Below, piece by piece: positions 1 to 8,495 of a DNA stretch of 43,199 nucleotides (the first letter of the stretch is position 1; every line of letters starts with the position of its first letter). The DNA lies in contig JAIBBI010000029.1 in assembly GCA_019694755.1 (NCBI GenBank), positions 1 through 43,199 of the forward strand. The letters are read 5' to 3'. The position numbers were made by a program, and so were the translations under genes. The notes under the pieces are model-generated. The model saw only the letters and a list, made by a program, of their open reading frames with translations, was not told the origin of the DNA and made no database searches. Source of the DNA: Gemmataceae bacterium (GTDB lineage Bacteria; Planctomycetota; Planctomycetia; Gemmatales; Gemmataceae).

Positions 1-1504
1 CGAAAAGCGGATTGCCCCCGACCCGCCGGCTCACCAATCGAGTGACTCCGGTCTGGCGATCGTATTGATACACATTGCGATTGTTGTAAGTGTTGGAGAC
101 AAAGCCCGGAATGAGATTCGTGGCCACCGACGAATAGGTCACATACCGGCCGTCCACGCTGACCTGCGGCGGCTCCGGATCGCTGCCAAGGCTGGACGTC
201 GTGCCGTTACCCGTCGATAGCGGGTCGACGGCATCCCGACTGATCAGCGAAACGGAGCCGTACTCGAAGACGTACGTCTGGAAGGCTCCCGCAGGGCCGT
301 TGTAGGTCAAGCCGTCGATGTGATTGGTCCCGGCAGAGGCGAACGTGACGACCTGCCCGTCCGCCGACAGCGCCAGCCGATGGGCGTTGACTGCCCCGCT
401 CGCACCGGCCAGCGGGGACGATGCACTGCGGCTGATGAGCGCTATCGCACCCGTCACGCGATCCAGCCGGAACAGGTCCGGAATGTTTGCGCCGTTGTTG
501 TCGACGAAGCCGGCGATCGCGGATCGCGTCGAAAAGAACGCCACAAATCTTCCGTCGCTGCTCACCGACCTGAGCGAGCATCCACCGATGCCGTTCGGGC
601 TGGCCCCGCCGGGGGCTTGGGTGAGCATGGTGGTGGCCCCGGTCGTCAGGTCGCGATAATAAATGTTGGTGGTGTTCTCGGTCTGGCCGGGCAACATGCG
701 AGTCGTACTGACACTGAAAATCACTCCCTGACTGTCGGGCGTGAACACGCCGGCGGCATTGGCCGATGCCGCCGGAAAGTTGGGGTTGGCGAAATCCGAC
801 GTCACCAGCTTGACAGTTCCGGTCGGAACGTCGTAGACGAACAGATTCTCATTTGGGCTGGAGGGAGGCGTGTAAGGTACGATATCGGTACTCGCACTCC
901 GGAAGAGTACCTTCGATCCGTCGTCCGAAACGACCGGCCGTGATGCCAGTCGGTTGCCTCCGCGAAGTGGGTCGGCGGCGGTGCGCGACACTAACTTCGT
1001 CACCCCGGTCTCGCAATCGAACAGGTAGATTTGAGCGAACCCCCCGGCGGACGGAACTTGATAGCCGACAACGAGATCTGTGGACTGCGACTCGAACGCA
1101 ACATAGCGACCATTTTTCGAAATGAACGCGATCCCGGCACCACTCCCGTTGGAAGCAACTAACGGTGCGCCAAACGATCGATTGACAAGCAGTGTTGAAG
1201 AAGTCAATGCATCGTATCGAAATAGTACTGTCGTTGCGCCAGCCGGTGCCACGACTCCGGACATCATTCCGGCCCCGCCGCTGTGAATGAGCAAATAGCG
1301 ATTGTCCGAGCTAAACAGCGAATAGTTGATGTCGCTATTGGCGGCCAGAGCGCTGTACGGCGACACCGAAAGTGAAGATTCCGCCGCCGATGAAACGGCG
1401 ACCAGCCCCGCCGACGGGGCCAGTCGCTGCTCAAGACTATGCAATTGAGGGCGCATGAATTCACTCACGGGAACGGATGATGTCCGGGTTTGACGACCAA
1501 ACAT
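1..1504 (-). CDS. Secreted TolB/WD40-like beta-propeller surface protein (C-terminus off the window)
   Basis: An open frame on the minus strand runs without a stop from ATG 1504-1502 to the left edge, so about 501 codons are visible and the C-terminus is missing. The N-terminus contains LHSLEQRLAPSAG at about residues 19-31, a variant of the Leu-Glu-x-Arg motif found near the start of many planctomycete secreted proteins. The rest is built from repeated propeller blades with the pattern S-x-DGR-x-V-x-F/Y-x-S and blade ends such as TGVTKLVSR, TGAIALISR and TGVTRLVSR, as in TolB/PD40-type propellers. The frame closes upstream at a TGA at 1597-1595, so ATG 1504 is the first ATG; an internal ATG at 1456 is the alternative. 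No clear Shine-Dalgarno sequence precedes it. An extracellular or cell-surface location is inferred; the ligand is unknown. Confidence 0.85.
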   Translation of the reverse strand, partial: MFGRQTRTSSVPVSEFMRPQLHSLEQRLAPSAGLVAVSSAAESSLSVSPYSALAANSDINYSLFSSDNRYLLIHSGGAGMMSGVVAPAGATTVLFRYDALTSSTLLVNRSFGAPLVASNGSGAGIAFISKNGRYVAFESQSTDLVVGYQVPSAGGFAQIYLFDCETGVTKLVSRTAADPLRGGNRLASRPVVSDDGSKVLFRSASTDIVPYTPPSSPNENLFVYDVPTGTVKLVTSDFANPNFPAASANAAGVFTPDSQGVIFSVSTTRMLPGQTENTTNIYYRDLTTGATTMLTQAPGGASPNGIGGCSLRSVSSDGRFVAFFSTRSAIAGFVDNNGANIPDLFRLDRVTGAIALISRSASSPLAGASGAVNAHRLALSADGQVVTFASAGTNHIDGLTYNGPAGAFQTYVFEYGSVSLISRDAVDPLSTGNGTTSSLGSDPEPPQVSVDGRYVTYSSVATNLIPGFVSNTYNNRNVYQYDRQTGVTRLVSRRVGGNPLF

Positions 1505-1944
1505 CCGACTGAGTTGGACGATAGACCAGACCTGAAGCCGGAACTGCAGAGAGTCCGGCGCGGCGACCGGTCCGGTGGCATCGCCGAACTGCGCTCAGAC
1601 CTCTCTCTTGAGCCGAACGCCTCCATCCGCGCTCTTCATCTCTTTCTCATTGTATCCGGATTTCGGGCGAAGGTGGACAGATGGGCCGGAATTAATGCAA
1701 ACCACTCCGACTATCGCTTGTCGGGCAAGCCAAAAAGTGCAACGACACCTGATTCCGACTCCGATTCCTCCATTCGTCCAGTTCGTTTTTTTCCTCCCCA
1801 GTGGGGTGGGGCATATCGCGTAAACGAATTTGCGAAAGACAGCTCCGGCGTGCAAGACCTGATCTTGTTGCCACTTGCGACCGTTACCGCAACTGCCGCA
1901 TGAGAAATGTCTCCCTGGAGGCAATTCGGGCGTGGCACGCCGGA
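1505..1944. other. Intergenic stretch of 440 bp between two surface-protein genes
   Basis: This stretch lies between the end of the dockerin-type protein gene and the start of the propeller gene, both on the minus strand. Several open frames of 60-140 codons cross it on both strands, but none shows a recognisable domain, and their composition is rich in His, Cys and Trp as expected of chance frames. A short palindrome, CCCCAGTGGGG, lies near 1797-1807 beside a T-run on the plus strand. The T-run is on the wrong side for a terminator of the upstream minus-strand gene. The promoter of the propeller gene probably lies here, but I cannot place its hexamers with confidence. Confidence 0.5.
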
Positions 1945-4341
1945 TCACACCGATTGCAGAAACCGCAACCGGAATTGGAGGAAGTCGCTGCTGTCCACCG
2001 TGCCGTTGCCGTCGGCATCGAATGCGGGGTTGCTCGTGAGGAACGCGAGGCGGAAGGCGAGGAAGTCGGTGCCGGTGACGGTCCCGTCACCATCGGCATC
2101 CCCGAACAACCGATAGATGTTGGTCGCCGGATTGGGACTGCCGGCCGATGCGAGGACGAAGTCGTCGCCGGGCGTGCCGTCGCCATTACCATCGAGCGAG
2201 CCGGCCACGTTGCCAACGTCGGCTGAGACCACCCGAAGGGTGTACCGCCCGTCGGCCAGCGACCCGTGGTCCACCGCGCCGCCCAAAAACGTGAGTGTCG
2301 CCACCGTGCCCGGCCCGGCGTTGTTCACGCCCACGGCCAGACTCACCGGTGCATTGTCACTTTGTCGGACCAGTTGAAACGCACTCGTAGTCAGCGTGAC
2401 GATCTGGCTGAAGTTCACGGTCAGGCTGGCGACCCGCGATCGCTGGGCCGAGCCGTCGCCGATCATCACCTGGGCCACGCGCGGCGCGGTCCCGAGCAGC
2501 GTAGCCACCCCCTGCCCCGTCAGGACGACGGCATTGCTCGGGTTGTTGAGGTTGATCGCGAAGTTCGCACTGGCCGCGGTGACCGACCCCGGCACGATCG
2601 GCACGGTGATCGTTTGCGACTTCTGCCCGGGGGCGAACGTCAGCATGCCGCTCATCGTCGTGTAGTTCGTTCCTGCAACGGCAGTGCCGTCGGCGGTGGC
2701 ATAGTTAACCGTAATGGGTGCGGTCCGCGGGAAGTCGAGCGAGACGGTGAAGACAGCACTCGTGCCATTGGCCGCGACGGTCGGGCTGGAGATCGAAAGT
2801 CCCGGGGTTCGGCCGAGCGCGAACAGGATGCCGTCCTCCATCCCGTAGCTCGTACCGTCCATGCCGATCACGGTCATCGTGTACGGCTGGCCGTAGCCGA
2901 ACGTCAACTGGTAGTACTCGGTCAACGTGTTGGTCGGCAGATACCAGCGGTAGAACCGCCCGTCTTCGCTGTTCACAAGGACGCTGCTGGTCGCAGGGTC
3001 GACGGCCGCATGGTTGATGCACCACTCACGCACGGCGGTCGGCACGCCCGGCAGATCGCCGTCCGGCGTGGGGCCGACCTTGTACAGCACCCGCCGCATG
3101 ATCGCCAGGCCGTTCGACGAGGGATGAAAGTCGATTTCCGTTGAGTTGGGATCCAGAATGGCGATCATGTTCGAGCCGTCGCCGTCGCCCTGGTAATAAT
3201 TGTTGTACTTCGTGAAGATGAGGTAGGTCGAGGTGCCGGTGTACTGGGGCACCATGGAGGCGGGCACGACCGAAGCGGTAGTATCCCAGCCGAAGCCCCC
3301 GGCCGTGTACTGCGTCGTCAGGTTGGAAGAAAATTGAAGCATCCAACCGCGCGAGCCGTTGTTCGGGTTGCCGAACACGCCGAAAAACACCTTCCCGTCC
3401 GGCCCAACCATCGGCGAAGCCGTGCTGTCGCTCAATATCTGGGCATTGACCGTCCCGCCGTTGCGGGGGTCTTTCAGCACGCCGGAATCGTAAAGCGGCG
3501 CAAGCGTCGTCGCGTTGACACCGACGAGCCGGCCGTACGCGGGCGTGCTGAGATTTCGCGTCGCGAAGTACACGACGGATTCGTCGTTGCTCAGGGCAGG
3601 AGCGCTGTTTCGAGCGCATTGGTCAATGCTGGTGTCGCCACCGGCCGCAGCCTCGGCGGAGATCCACGATCCGACGCCCGTCGCTGAGATTCTGGCGAGC
3701 CCGCTCACAAGATTGGCCGGGTTCGCGCCGTTGACCCGAAACCCGAAGTAGATGTTCCCCTGGCTGTCGACGGTGAGCGGCGTATCGACAAAGACGTTGC
3801 TGTCGTAGGTCGACTTGTTGGCGAAGTAATCGGTGAGGTTGCCGAAGAACGCCAATTGGGTGACCGTGCCCGAAGCGGAATCGGGGTTGGTCCGGTAGTA
3901 GATGGTGCCACCGGCCCCGGCGAAATAGACGCGGTTGGTCGCCGTCGCGAGCACGGGCTGCATCGGCGGATACCAGTTGTAAGCTGTCGGCGCCCAATCG
4001 GTGGCCACGTCCCAAAGTTGCGAACCGTCGTTTCCGGACCGGCCCAGCACATGGAAATTCGGCGGCGTGACTCCGCCGCGATACGGATAGATCACCGTGT
4101 TCGCGTTGGTGACCACCGGCGCACCGTAATGCTCGTAGTAGGTGCCGCCACTGATGTTGACGCTGGCCTGCCAGTGGATCGCCTGCACCGGTTGCGATGT
4201 GACGGCCGAGATGCCGGTGTGCTGAGGGTCGCCCCCGAAGTTGGTGACGGCCGGGGCAATCCGGTCCTCGAGTGTCTGAAGTCGGATCCCCGCCCGAAAA
4301 CGAGATACGGACCGACGCGGCCGGAGGAAAATGTGAGCCAT
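1945..4341 (-). CDS. Large surface protein: PQQ-like propeller, Calx-beta domain and dockerin-like EF-hands
   Basis: A 798-residue protein for export. An N-terminal basic stretch is followed by RLQTLEDRIAPAV at about residues 21-33, the planctomycete Leu-Glu-Asp-Arg motif. Residues of about 35-510 form a PQQ-like/quinoprotein-type beta-propeller with repeated blocks (for example VVYFATRN, GKVFFGVFG). A Calx-beta domain follows at about 515-600, recognisable by TVNYATADGTAVAGTNY and the GQKSQTITV strand. A beta-rich spacer of about 610-740 precedes a C-terminal pair of Ca-binding loops, DADGDGTVTGTD and DADGNGTVDSSD, resembling a dockerin or EF-hand pair. Like its neighbour it is probably a surface or matrix protein. 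The domains are clear; the substrate or partner is not. A 5-bp inverted repeat (4347-4360) sits just upstream of the start. Confidence 0.9.
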   Translation of the reverse strand: MAHIFLRPRRSVSRFRAGIRLQTLEDRIAPAVTNFGGDPQHTGISAVTSQPVQAIHWQASVNISGGTYYEHYGAPVVTNANTVIYPYRGGVTPPNFHVLGRSGNDGSQLWDVATDWAPTAYNWYPPMQPVLATATNRVYFAGAGGTIYYRTNPDSASGTVTQLAFFGNLTDYFANKSTYDSNVFVDTPLTVDSQGNIYFGFRVNGANPANLVSGLARISATGVGSWISAEAAAGGDTSIDQCARNSAPALSNDESVVYFATRNLSTPAYGRLVGVNATTLAPLYDSGVLKDPRNGGTVNAQILSDSTASPMVGPDGKVFFGVFGNPNNGSRGWMLQFSSNLTTQYTAGGFGWDTTASVVPASMVPQYTGTSTYLIFTKYNNYYQGDGDGSNMIAILDPNSTEIDFHPSSNGLAIMRRVLYKVGPTPDGDLPGVPTAVREWCINHAAVDPATSSVLVNSEDGRFYRWYLPTNTLTEYYQLTFGYGQPYTMTVIGMDGTSYGMEDGILFALGRTPGLSISSPTVAANGTSAVFTVSLDFPRTAPITVNYATADGTAVAGTNYTTMSGMLTFAPGQKSQTITVPIVPGSVTAASANFAINLNNPSNAVVLTGQGVATLLGTAPRVAQVMIGDGSAQRSRVASLTVNFSQIVTLTTSAFQLVRQSDNAPVSLAVGVNNAGPGTVATLTFLGGAVDHGSLADGRYTLRVVSADVGNVAGSLDGNGDGTPGDDFVLASAGSPNPATNIYRLFGDADGDGTVTGTDFLAFRLAFLTSNPAFDADGNGTVDSSDFLQFRLRFLQSV

Positions 4342-4572
4342 GACACCACTTGAGTAAGTGACGGCGATTCGGACCAGGACGGTGATTTTCGGCAGGACGG
4401 TAAATGCAGTCTAACAAAGCTGGACGCGGGCCGCCACTGTCGCGACATTGCCACGGATTAGCGAGCGGCGCGTCCTTTCCCCGTTCCACTGGTTCCATTA
4501 TCTCCTTCTGAGCACGTCCCAAGTCGCACAATTGCTCAAGTTGACCCAGATTAACATTCGATACTGGGGAGG

Positions 4573-5874
4573 ATGGCCCCTCACTTCGATCACCGGAGCG
4601 CTGCGCGAAAGCCCTGCTTTGGCGGCGCGTCGGTCGTCGCGCTTGTGATGTGCTTCGCGGTCGGCTGTTCGTTCGGCCCGAAAGCCCTGGAACATTCCCA
4701 CGGCAAGTTCAACCACGCGGTCAAACAGGTTGAAGACGAAGAGATCCTGCTCAACCTGGTACGTCTGCGGTACAACGAGAATCCCCTGCGGATTGATGTC
4801 TCGGGGATAGCCGCCCAGTACGAGCTAAGCGGGTCTGCTGAGGCTCGTCCTTTCTACAGCACTGAAGCCGCCAACCTCGGAGATGTCGCAAGCTCCTATC
4901 GCGAATTCTTGAAGATACTGCCGTTCGTCGGCGGCAGCGCGACGAACCGACCGACATTCTCGCTGACTCCGCTCGATGATCCCGAGAGCCTCCGGCAGTT
5001 CTTCGAGCCAAGCACGCTCGACGGGATCGCTTTCCTGGCCGAAACCAGTTGGCCGGTCTCCACGGTGTTCCGACTTTGCGTCGACTCCATGAACCGCGTG
5101 CCGAACGGCCGCAGCGCGACCGGACCGGACGCCGGGCTCACCCCCGAATTCCGCGAATACCAGCGGGCCACACAAATCATGCAGGAATTGCAGGACGCAG
5201 GAGACTTGCGATTCTCGCGCGAAGACAAGTTGACGCAAGTAGGATCGCCAATGGCTGAGGCCGCGGTTACTGCGACGCATCATCTGGAGGCGGCCAAATC
5301 AAAGCTGGAGTACCGGCAAAACGAAGACAGGACGTGGAGCCTCGTCCGCCACGACAGACGGCTCGCACTCCTGATCAACCCGAAGGTCCTTGGCGAACCG
5401 CACGTTGCAGAATTCTGCAGGCTGTTGAATCTGGAGCCGGGTCAATCCCGCTACGAGATTGCGCTGGCCGGGAGCGACGACGCCTTCGAAGCGACGAGCC
5501 CTGCCCGCCAGCATCGGACCATTGCAATCACTACCCGCTCGACCATTCAGACGCTCTTTTACGTCTCGTATGGTGTGATCGTGCCCGCCCGGCATTATCA
5601 ATGTGGGCTGATCAAGCCGACTGCCGGCGCGGGCGGGTGCGGATTTGACTGGCAGGAAATGACCGCCGGACTCTTCACGGTCCATTCATGCTCCGGCCAC
5701 CATCGACCGAAGTGCGCTTTCACGGCTGTGCGGTATCGGGACCACTGGTACTACATCGACGACCGCGACTCGGCCTCGAAGTCAACGTTCGCGCTGGTCT
5801 GCACGATGACACGCCTGAACCTGCTCGGCTCACGCAAGGGCGGACCGGTGTTGACGTTACCGGTCGGGAGATAA
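4573..5874 (+). CDS. Lipoprotein of unknown function
   Basis: A 433-residue protein with a lipoprotein signal: hydrophobic segment VVALVMCFAVGC with the probable lipidated Cys at residue 32. The N-terminus is unusually long for a lipoprotein signal, but no better in-frame start is visible. The mature part begins with a helical region rich in charged residues (KFNHAVKQVEDEEILLNLVRLRYNENP split over about 40-66) and ends in a beta-rich, Cys-containing region (GGCGFDWQ, HSCSGHHRPKC). I do not recognise a named family; similar long lipoproteins of unknown function are known from planctomycetes. A GGGGAGG stretch directly abuts the ATG with no spacer, which is too close for normal ribosome binding. 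The next gene starts 13 bp after its stop, suggesting a two-gene envelope operon. Confidence 0.85.
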   Translation: MAPHFDHRSAARKPCFGGASVVALVMCFAVGCSFGPKALEHSHGKFNHAVKQVEDEEILLNLVRLRYNENPLRIDVSGIAAQYELSGSAEARPFYSTEAANLGDVASSYREFLKILPFVGGSATNRPTFSLTPLDDPESLRQFFEPSTLDGIAFLAETSWPVSTVFRLCVDSMNRVPNGRSATGPDAGLTPEFREYQRATQIMQELQDAGDLRFSREDKLTQVGSPMAEAAVTATHHLEAAKSKLEYRQNEDRTWSLVRHDRRLALLINPKVLGEPHVAEFCRLLNLEPGQSRYEIALAGSDDAFEATSPARQHRTIAITTRSTIQTLFYVSYGVIVPARHYQCGLIKPTAGAGGCGFDWQEMTAGLFTVHSCSGHHRPKCAFTAVRYRDHWYYIDDRDSASKSTFALVCTMTRLNLLGSRKGGPVLTLPVGR

Positions 5875-5887
5875 GAGGAAACTCGCC

Positions 5888-6772
5888 GTGAAGATGCGGA
5901 TTTCACTAGTCGCAGCGGGCGTGCTGATCGTTGTCGGCCAGGCACCCGGGCAAACGCCGGCCGCACTGCCCAGCGAAATACCGGCGATCCTGACTCCGGC
6001 CCGGGAACAGGTAGGCGAGCGGCCTGAATCTCCAGAGCCCCGCGAACGGGACGAGATCGAAACGGACCGCGACTCGTTCACCCCTTCTACAAAGACCGTC
6101 GGCCGACGGCGACTGGTGATCGAGTCGGCATACACATTTCTCGAAAACCGCGGCCGGGCAGAGACACACTCCTTTCCCGAATTCCTCGCCCGCTTCGGGC
6201 TGACCGAGCGGATCGAATTGCGCCTGGGCTGGAACTACGAGGTCGGTGGCGCGGCCAACACCGTCTCCGGTGGCGGCGAAGGTGGCGAAGGCTTTGGCAG
6301 CGGCCTGGAGCGGGCCAGTAATCTCAACCTCGGCGTCAAAGCGCGAATTACAGAACAGAATCGGTGGGTGCCGGAAAGCTCGGTAATCCTGGCCGGGCTC
6401 ATCCCGACGGGTGGCCCCGAATCTACTCCACTGTTTGCAGGCACCTATGTTTTCGGTTGGGAATTGCCAAATCGCTGGAAGTTCGACGCGGCCATGCGCT
6501 ACGGAACGGACATCGGCGAGGGTGATCACTTCTCCGACTGGGCGCCGTCGGTCGTTATCAAAGTGCCAATTGGCGAAAAGTGGGCCGCCCACGCCGAGTA
6601 CTTCGGGACGTTTACAAGCGGCAAGGAACACGATGACGTACGACATTACTTTAGCCCGGGTGTTCATTACCTGATCACGCCGGACCTCGAGGTCGGCACG
6701 CGGCTCGGCTGGGGCCTCAACGATCAGTCGAGCCGGTTCTTTTGCAATGTCGGGTTGGGCTGCCGATTCTGA
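5888..6772 (+). CDS. Outer-membrane beta-barrel candidate (phenol MetA pathway/transporter-like)
   Basis: A 294-residue protein starting at GTG 5888, preceded by AAGAGGA with good spacing. Residues 1-25 look like a cleavable signal peptide (KMRISLVAAGVLIVVGQAPGQ). From about residue 60 the sequence alternates short amphipathic strands and turns: VIESAYTFLENRG, FGLTERIELRLGWNYEVGG, NLGVKARITEQN, GTYVFGWELPN, AHAEYFGTF, and it ends in a C-terminal aromatic strand finishing with Phe. This matches the broad family of putative outer-membrane transporters annotated as MetA-pathway of phenol degradation. That family name reflects sequence similarity and does not establish a phenol role. It lies 13 bp after the lipoprotein gene, so the two may act together at the outer membrane. 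Confidence 0.8.
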   Translation: MKMRISLVAAGVLIVVGQAPGQTPAALPSEIPAILTPAREQVGERPESPEPRERDEIETDRDSFTPSTKTVGRRRLVIESAYTFLENRGRAETHSFPEFLARFGLTERIELRLGWNYEVGGAANTVSGGGEGGEGFGSGLERASNLNLGVKARITEQNRWVPESSVILAGLIPTGGPESTPLFAGTYVFGWELPNRWKFDAAMRYGTDIGEGDHFSDWAPSVVIKVPIGEKWAAHAEYFGTFTSGKEHDDVRHYFSPGVHYLITPDLEVGTRLGWGLNDQSSRFFCNVGLGCRF

Positions 6773-6834
6773 AAAATGATCTGACGGCCTATCCTGAGAT
6801 CTGACTGAAAACCCCGAGCGACATCAGAGGAGCC

Positions 6835-7515
6835 ATGGCTGATCAGCACTACAGTCCGGGCCCGTCACCCGACACCGTGCGAACGCAGGCCGGCGAGGTT
6901 GTTACCGCGCCGGCCGACTGGATTCTTGTCCCGCCGGGCGACGCCGCGTTGACCCGTCGCCTCAAGTCGGCCGGCGAATACTGGGTTGTGTCCGAAAAGA
7001 AGGGCCGTAAGGTTTTCTCTCGCGGAGTGTGGACCGCGGCCGCCACCGTTGAACGCATCCGTGCAGAACTGATGACTGAGCGTTCCACCATCTCATTCAA
7101 GAAAAAGAAAGAATCAGATGCCCGCAAACGGCTGAAGGCACAGGGCAAGTACATCGATGAGTTTCTCCAAGCGGTAATCGCATTCCTGGCGTTTCACGAC
7201 TGCCATGCAGAACTGGCAGACCGATTGGCGAAGGCTGTGACCGAACATGCTACCCCGATTGGAAGTGGTACGGTAGCGAGGACAAAGCGCATTCCCGTCG
7301 AACGCCGGGCCGAGGCGGCCGTCATCGCCTGGATGCGGCACCAGACGACCGAATACGATGACATGGTAATCCCGCGCACCAGGGGCACGCGGCGGGAAAT
7401 CCGCCGATTGCTGGCTCTTAGATCCAGAGATTTGCTCGAGGCATATCGACTCGGTCGTCGGCCGGCCGACAACTGCCCGCTCCGATTGGCGATGGAATTG
7501 TTGGCAAGAACATGA
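6835..7515 (+). CDS. DUF2293 domain protein
   Basis: A 226-residue soluble protein. The C-terminal part (about residues 140-215) carries the DUF2293 signature: IPVERRAEAAVIAWMRHQTT, then YDDMVIPRTRGTRREIRRLLA and a final SRDLLEAYR. The N-terminal part has a Lys/Arg-rich helix (FKKKKESDARKRLKAQGK). No enzymatic residues are recognisable and the family has no established function; the basic character would allow nucleic-acid contact, but this is inference. The start ATG 6835 follows AGAGGAGCC, a good ribosome binding site. Its last codons overlap the next gene by 4 bp (ATGA at 7512-7515), so the two are translationally coupled. Confidence 0.85.
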   Translation: MADQHYSPGPSPDTVRTQAGEVVTAPADWILVPPGDAALTRRLKSAGEYWVVSEKKGRKVFSRGVWTAAATVERIRAELMTERSTISFKKKKESDARKRLKAQGKYIDEFLQAVIAFLAFHDCHAELADRLAKAVTEHATPIGSGTVARTKRIPVERRAEAAVIAWMRHQTTEYDDMVIPRTRGTRREIRRLLALRSRDLLEAYRLGRRPADNCPLRLAMELLART

Positions 7516-7748
7516 ATGAACAATCTGCCGAACCCGCTATCAAAATCGGACGATACCGTCACTACAAGGGAAACGAGTACACGGTCATTGGCGTGGCCCG
7601 ACACAGCGAGACGCACGAATACCTCGTGGTGTATCGGCCGGAATACGGCGAACGCCGACTCTGGGTCCGCCCGGCCGGAATGTTCCTGGAATCCGTCGAT
7701 TTCGACGGGCGGTCGGTCCCCCGCTTCGCGTTTCTTGGCCCGGTCTGA
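7512..7748 (+). CDS. DUF1653 domain protein
   Basis: A 78-residue protein that is essentially one DUF1653 domain. Diagnostic blocks are GRYRHYKGNEYTVIGVARHSET (split by eye at residues 13-34), YLVVYRPEYGERRLWVRP and the end VPRFAFLG. Members of this family are small all-beta proteins of unknown function, sometimes fused to or beside nucleotide-related enzymes. The ATG overlaps the stop of the DUF2293 gene by 4 bp, and the intergenic region after it holds the promoter of the tetR operon, so this is the last gene of its transcription unit. Confidence 0.88.
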   Translation: MNEQSAEPAIKIGRYRHYKGNEYTVIGVARHSETHEYLVVYRPEYGERRLWVRPAGMFLESVDFDGRSVPRFAFLGPV

Positions 7749-7772
7749 TCGTCGCAGTTGGTTTCATGTGCC

Positions 7773-7802
7773 TTGACAACGTCCGCCATGCCCCGATATA
7801 AA
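7773..7802 (+). promoter_or_regulatory. Strong sigma-70-type promoter of the tetR-RND operon
   Basis: A perfect -35 hexamer TTGACA (7773-7778) is followed after 18 bases by TATAAA (7797-7802), one mismatch from the TATAAT consensus. The expected transcription start lies near 7809, inside the palindrome at 7801-7828, and gives a leader of only about 24 bases before the tetR ATG at 7833. No Shine-Dalgarno sequence is visible in that leader. Confidence 0.8.
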
Positions 7803-7828
7803 TTACCGGACGGATGCGTCCGGTAATT
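7801..7828. promoter_or_regulatory. 28-bp palindromic operator, probable TetR-family binding site
   Basis: A perfect inverted repeat: arms AATTACCGGACG (7801-7812) and CGTCCGGTAATT (7817-7828) around a 4-base centre GATG. It overlaps the end of the -10 element and the predicted transcription start, and lies 4 bp before the tetR start codon. Perfect palindromes of this size placed over the promoter of a tetR gene are the usual operators of this family, so autorepression of the whole efflux operon is the simplest reading. It is followed by A-rich sequence on the plus strand, not a T-run, which argues against a terminator. Confidence 0.85.
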
Positions 7829-7832
7829 AAAA

Positions 7833-8495
7833 ATGGCGACACGTACACCACAACAGAAGCTCCGAGGCCGGCCCCGCGACCCTAACCGGACGGCTCGTTG
7901 CCGCGAGGAAATCCTGGACTCGGCCGCCCGGATATTCGCCGAGAACGGGTATCCGCATACGGACGTGCAGGTCATTGCAGACACCCTCGGAGTCGGGAAA
8001 GGCACGGTCTACCGGTACTTCCCGACTAAAGACGCTCTGTTTCTCGCCGCGGTCGACCGCGGGATGATGCGACTGATTGAAGCCACGGGCGACGTCAAGC
8101 AGTCCCGCGACCCGCTCGAACACATGCGCGACGCCGTGAAGGCCTATCTGAGTTTCTTTCAGGAGTATCCGGAGTTCGCGGAGCTGCTCATTCAGGAGCG
8201 AGCCGAGTTTCGCGATCGGAAGGAGCCGACATATTTTGCCCGCCAAAAAGTGCAGGAGCCTATCTGGCGGGCACAATTCGAGCGGCTGATTGCAGCCGGC
8301 CGAGTTCGCGACGTCCCCATCGAGCGCATCATGAACGTTCTGGGCGATCTGGTTTACGGCACGATGTTCACCAACCACTTCTCCGGGCGTCACAGGCCGT
8401 TGAAGGATCAGGCCGAGGACATTCTGGATGTGGTATTCCATGGAATTCTGACCCCTGCTGAGCGACGCCGCCGGGCACGAGGAGCAAAATCTTGA
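7833..8495 (+). CDS. TetR/AcrR-family transcriptional regulator
   Basis: A 220-residue repressor candidate. The N-terminal DNA-binding domain spans about residues 20-75: REEILDSAARIFAENGY, the turn and recognition helix VIADTLGVGKGTVYRYFPTKDALF, typical of the TetR family. The remaining two thirds are helical and would form the ligand-binding and dimer domain; no ligand can be read from sequence. The gene is first in an operon with an RND adaptor and pump. By analogy with AcrR-type regulators it probably represses that operon through the palindrome at 7801-7828 until a pump substrate binds. Its stop overlaps the TTG start of the next gene. Confidence 0.93.
   Translation: MATRTPQQKLRGRPRDPNRTARCREEILDSAARIFAENGYPHTDVQVIADTLGVGKGTVYRYFPTKDALFLAAVDRGMMRLIEATGDVKQSRDPLEHMRDAVKAYLSFFQEYPEFAELLIQERAEFRDRKEPTYFARQKVQEPIWRAQFERLIAAGRVRDVPIERIMNVLGDLVYGTMFTNHFSGRHRPLKDQAEDILDVVFHGILTPAERRRRARGAKS

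Noticed and set aside
207-943. Open frames of 90-207 codons on both strands inside the left-edge gene
   Set aside because: The propeller frame is open through the whole region with repeated blade motifs; the others are shadows without recognisable content.
1797-1807. CCCCAGTGGGG palindrome next to a T-run as a terminator
   Set aside because: The T-run precedes the palindrome on the plus strand and becomes an A-run after it on the minus strand, so it cannot terminate the minus-strand gene.
1595-1948. Open frame upstream of and in frame with the left-edge propeller gene, considered as an N-terminal extension
   Set aside because: A TGA at 1597-1595 separates the two, and the residues before it look like chance coding with no signal peptide or domain.
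7801-7828. The palindrome as a terminator of the DUF2293/DUF1653 unit
   Set aside because: It is followed by A-rich sequence on the plus strand instead of a T-run, and it sits over the tetR start site, which fits an operator.
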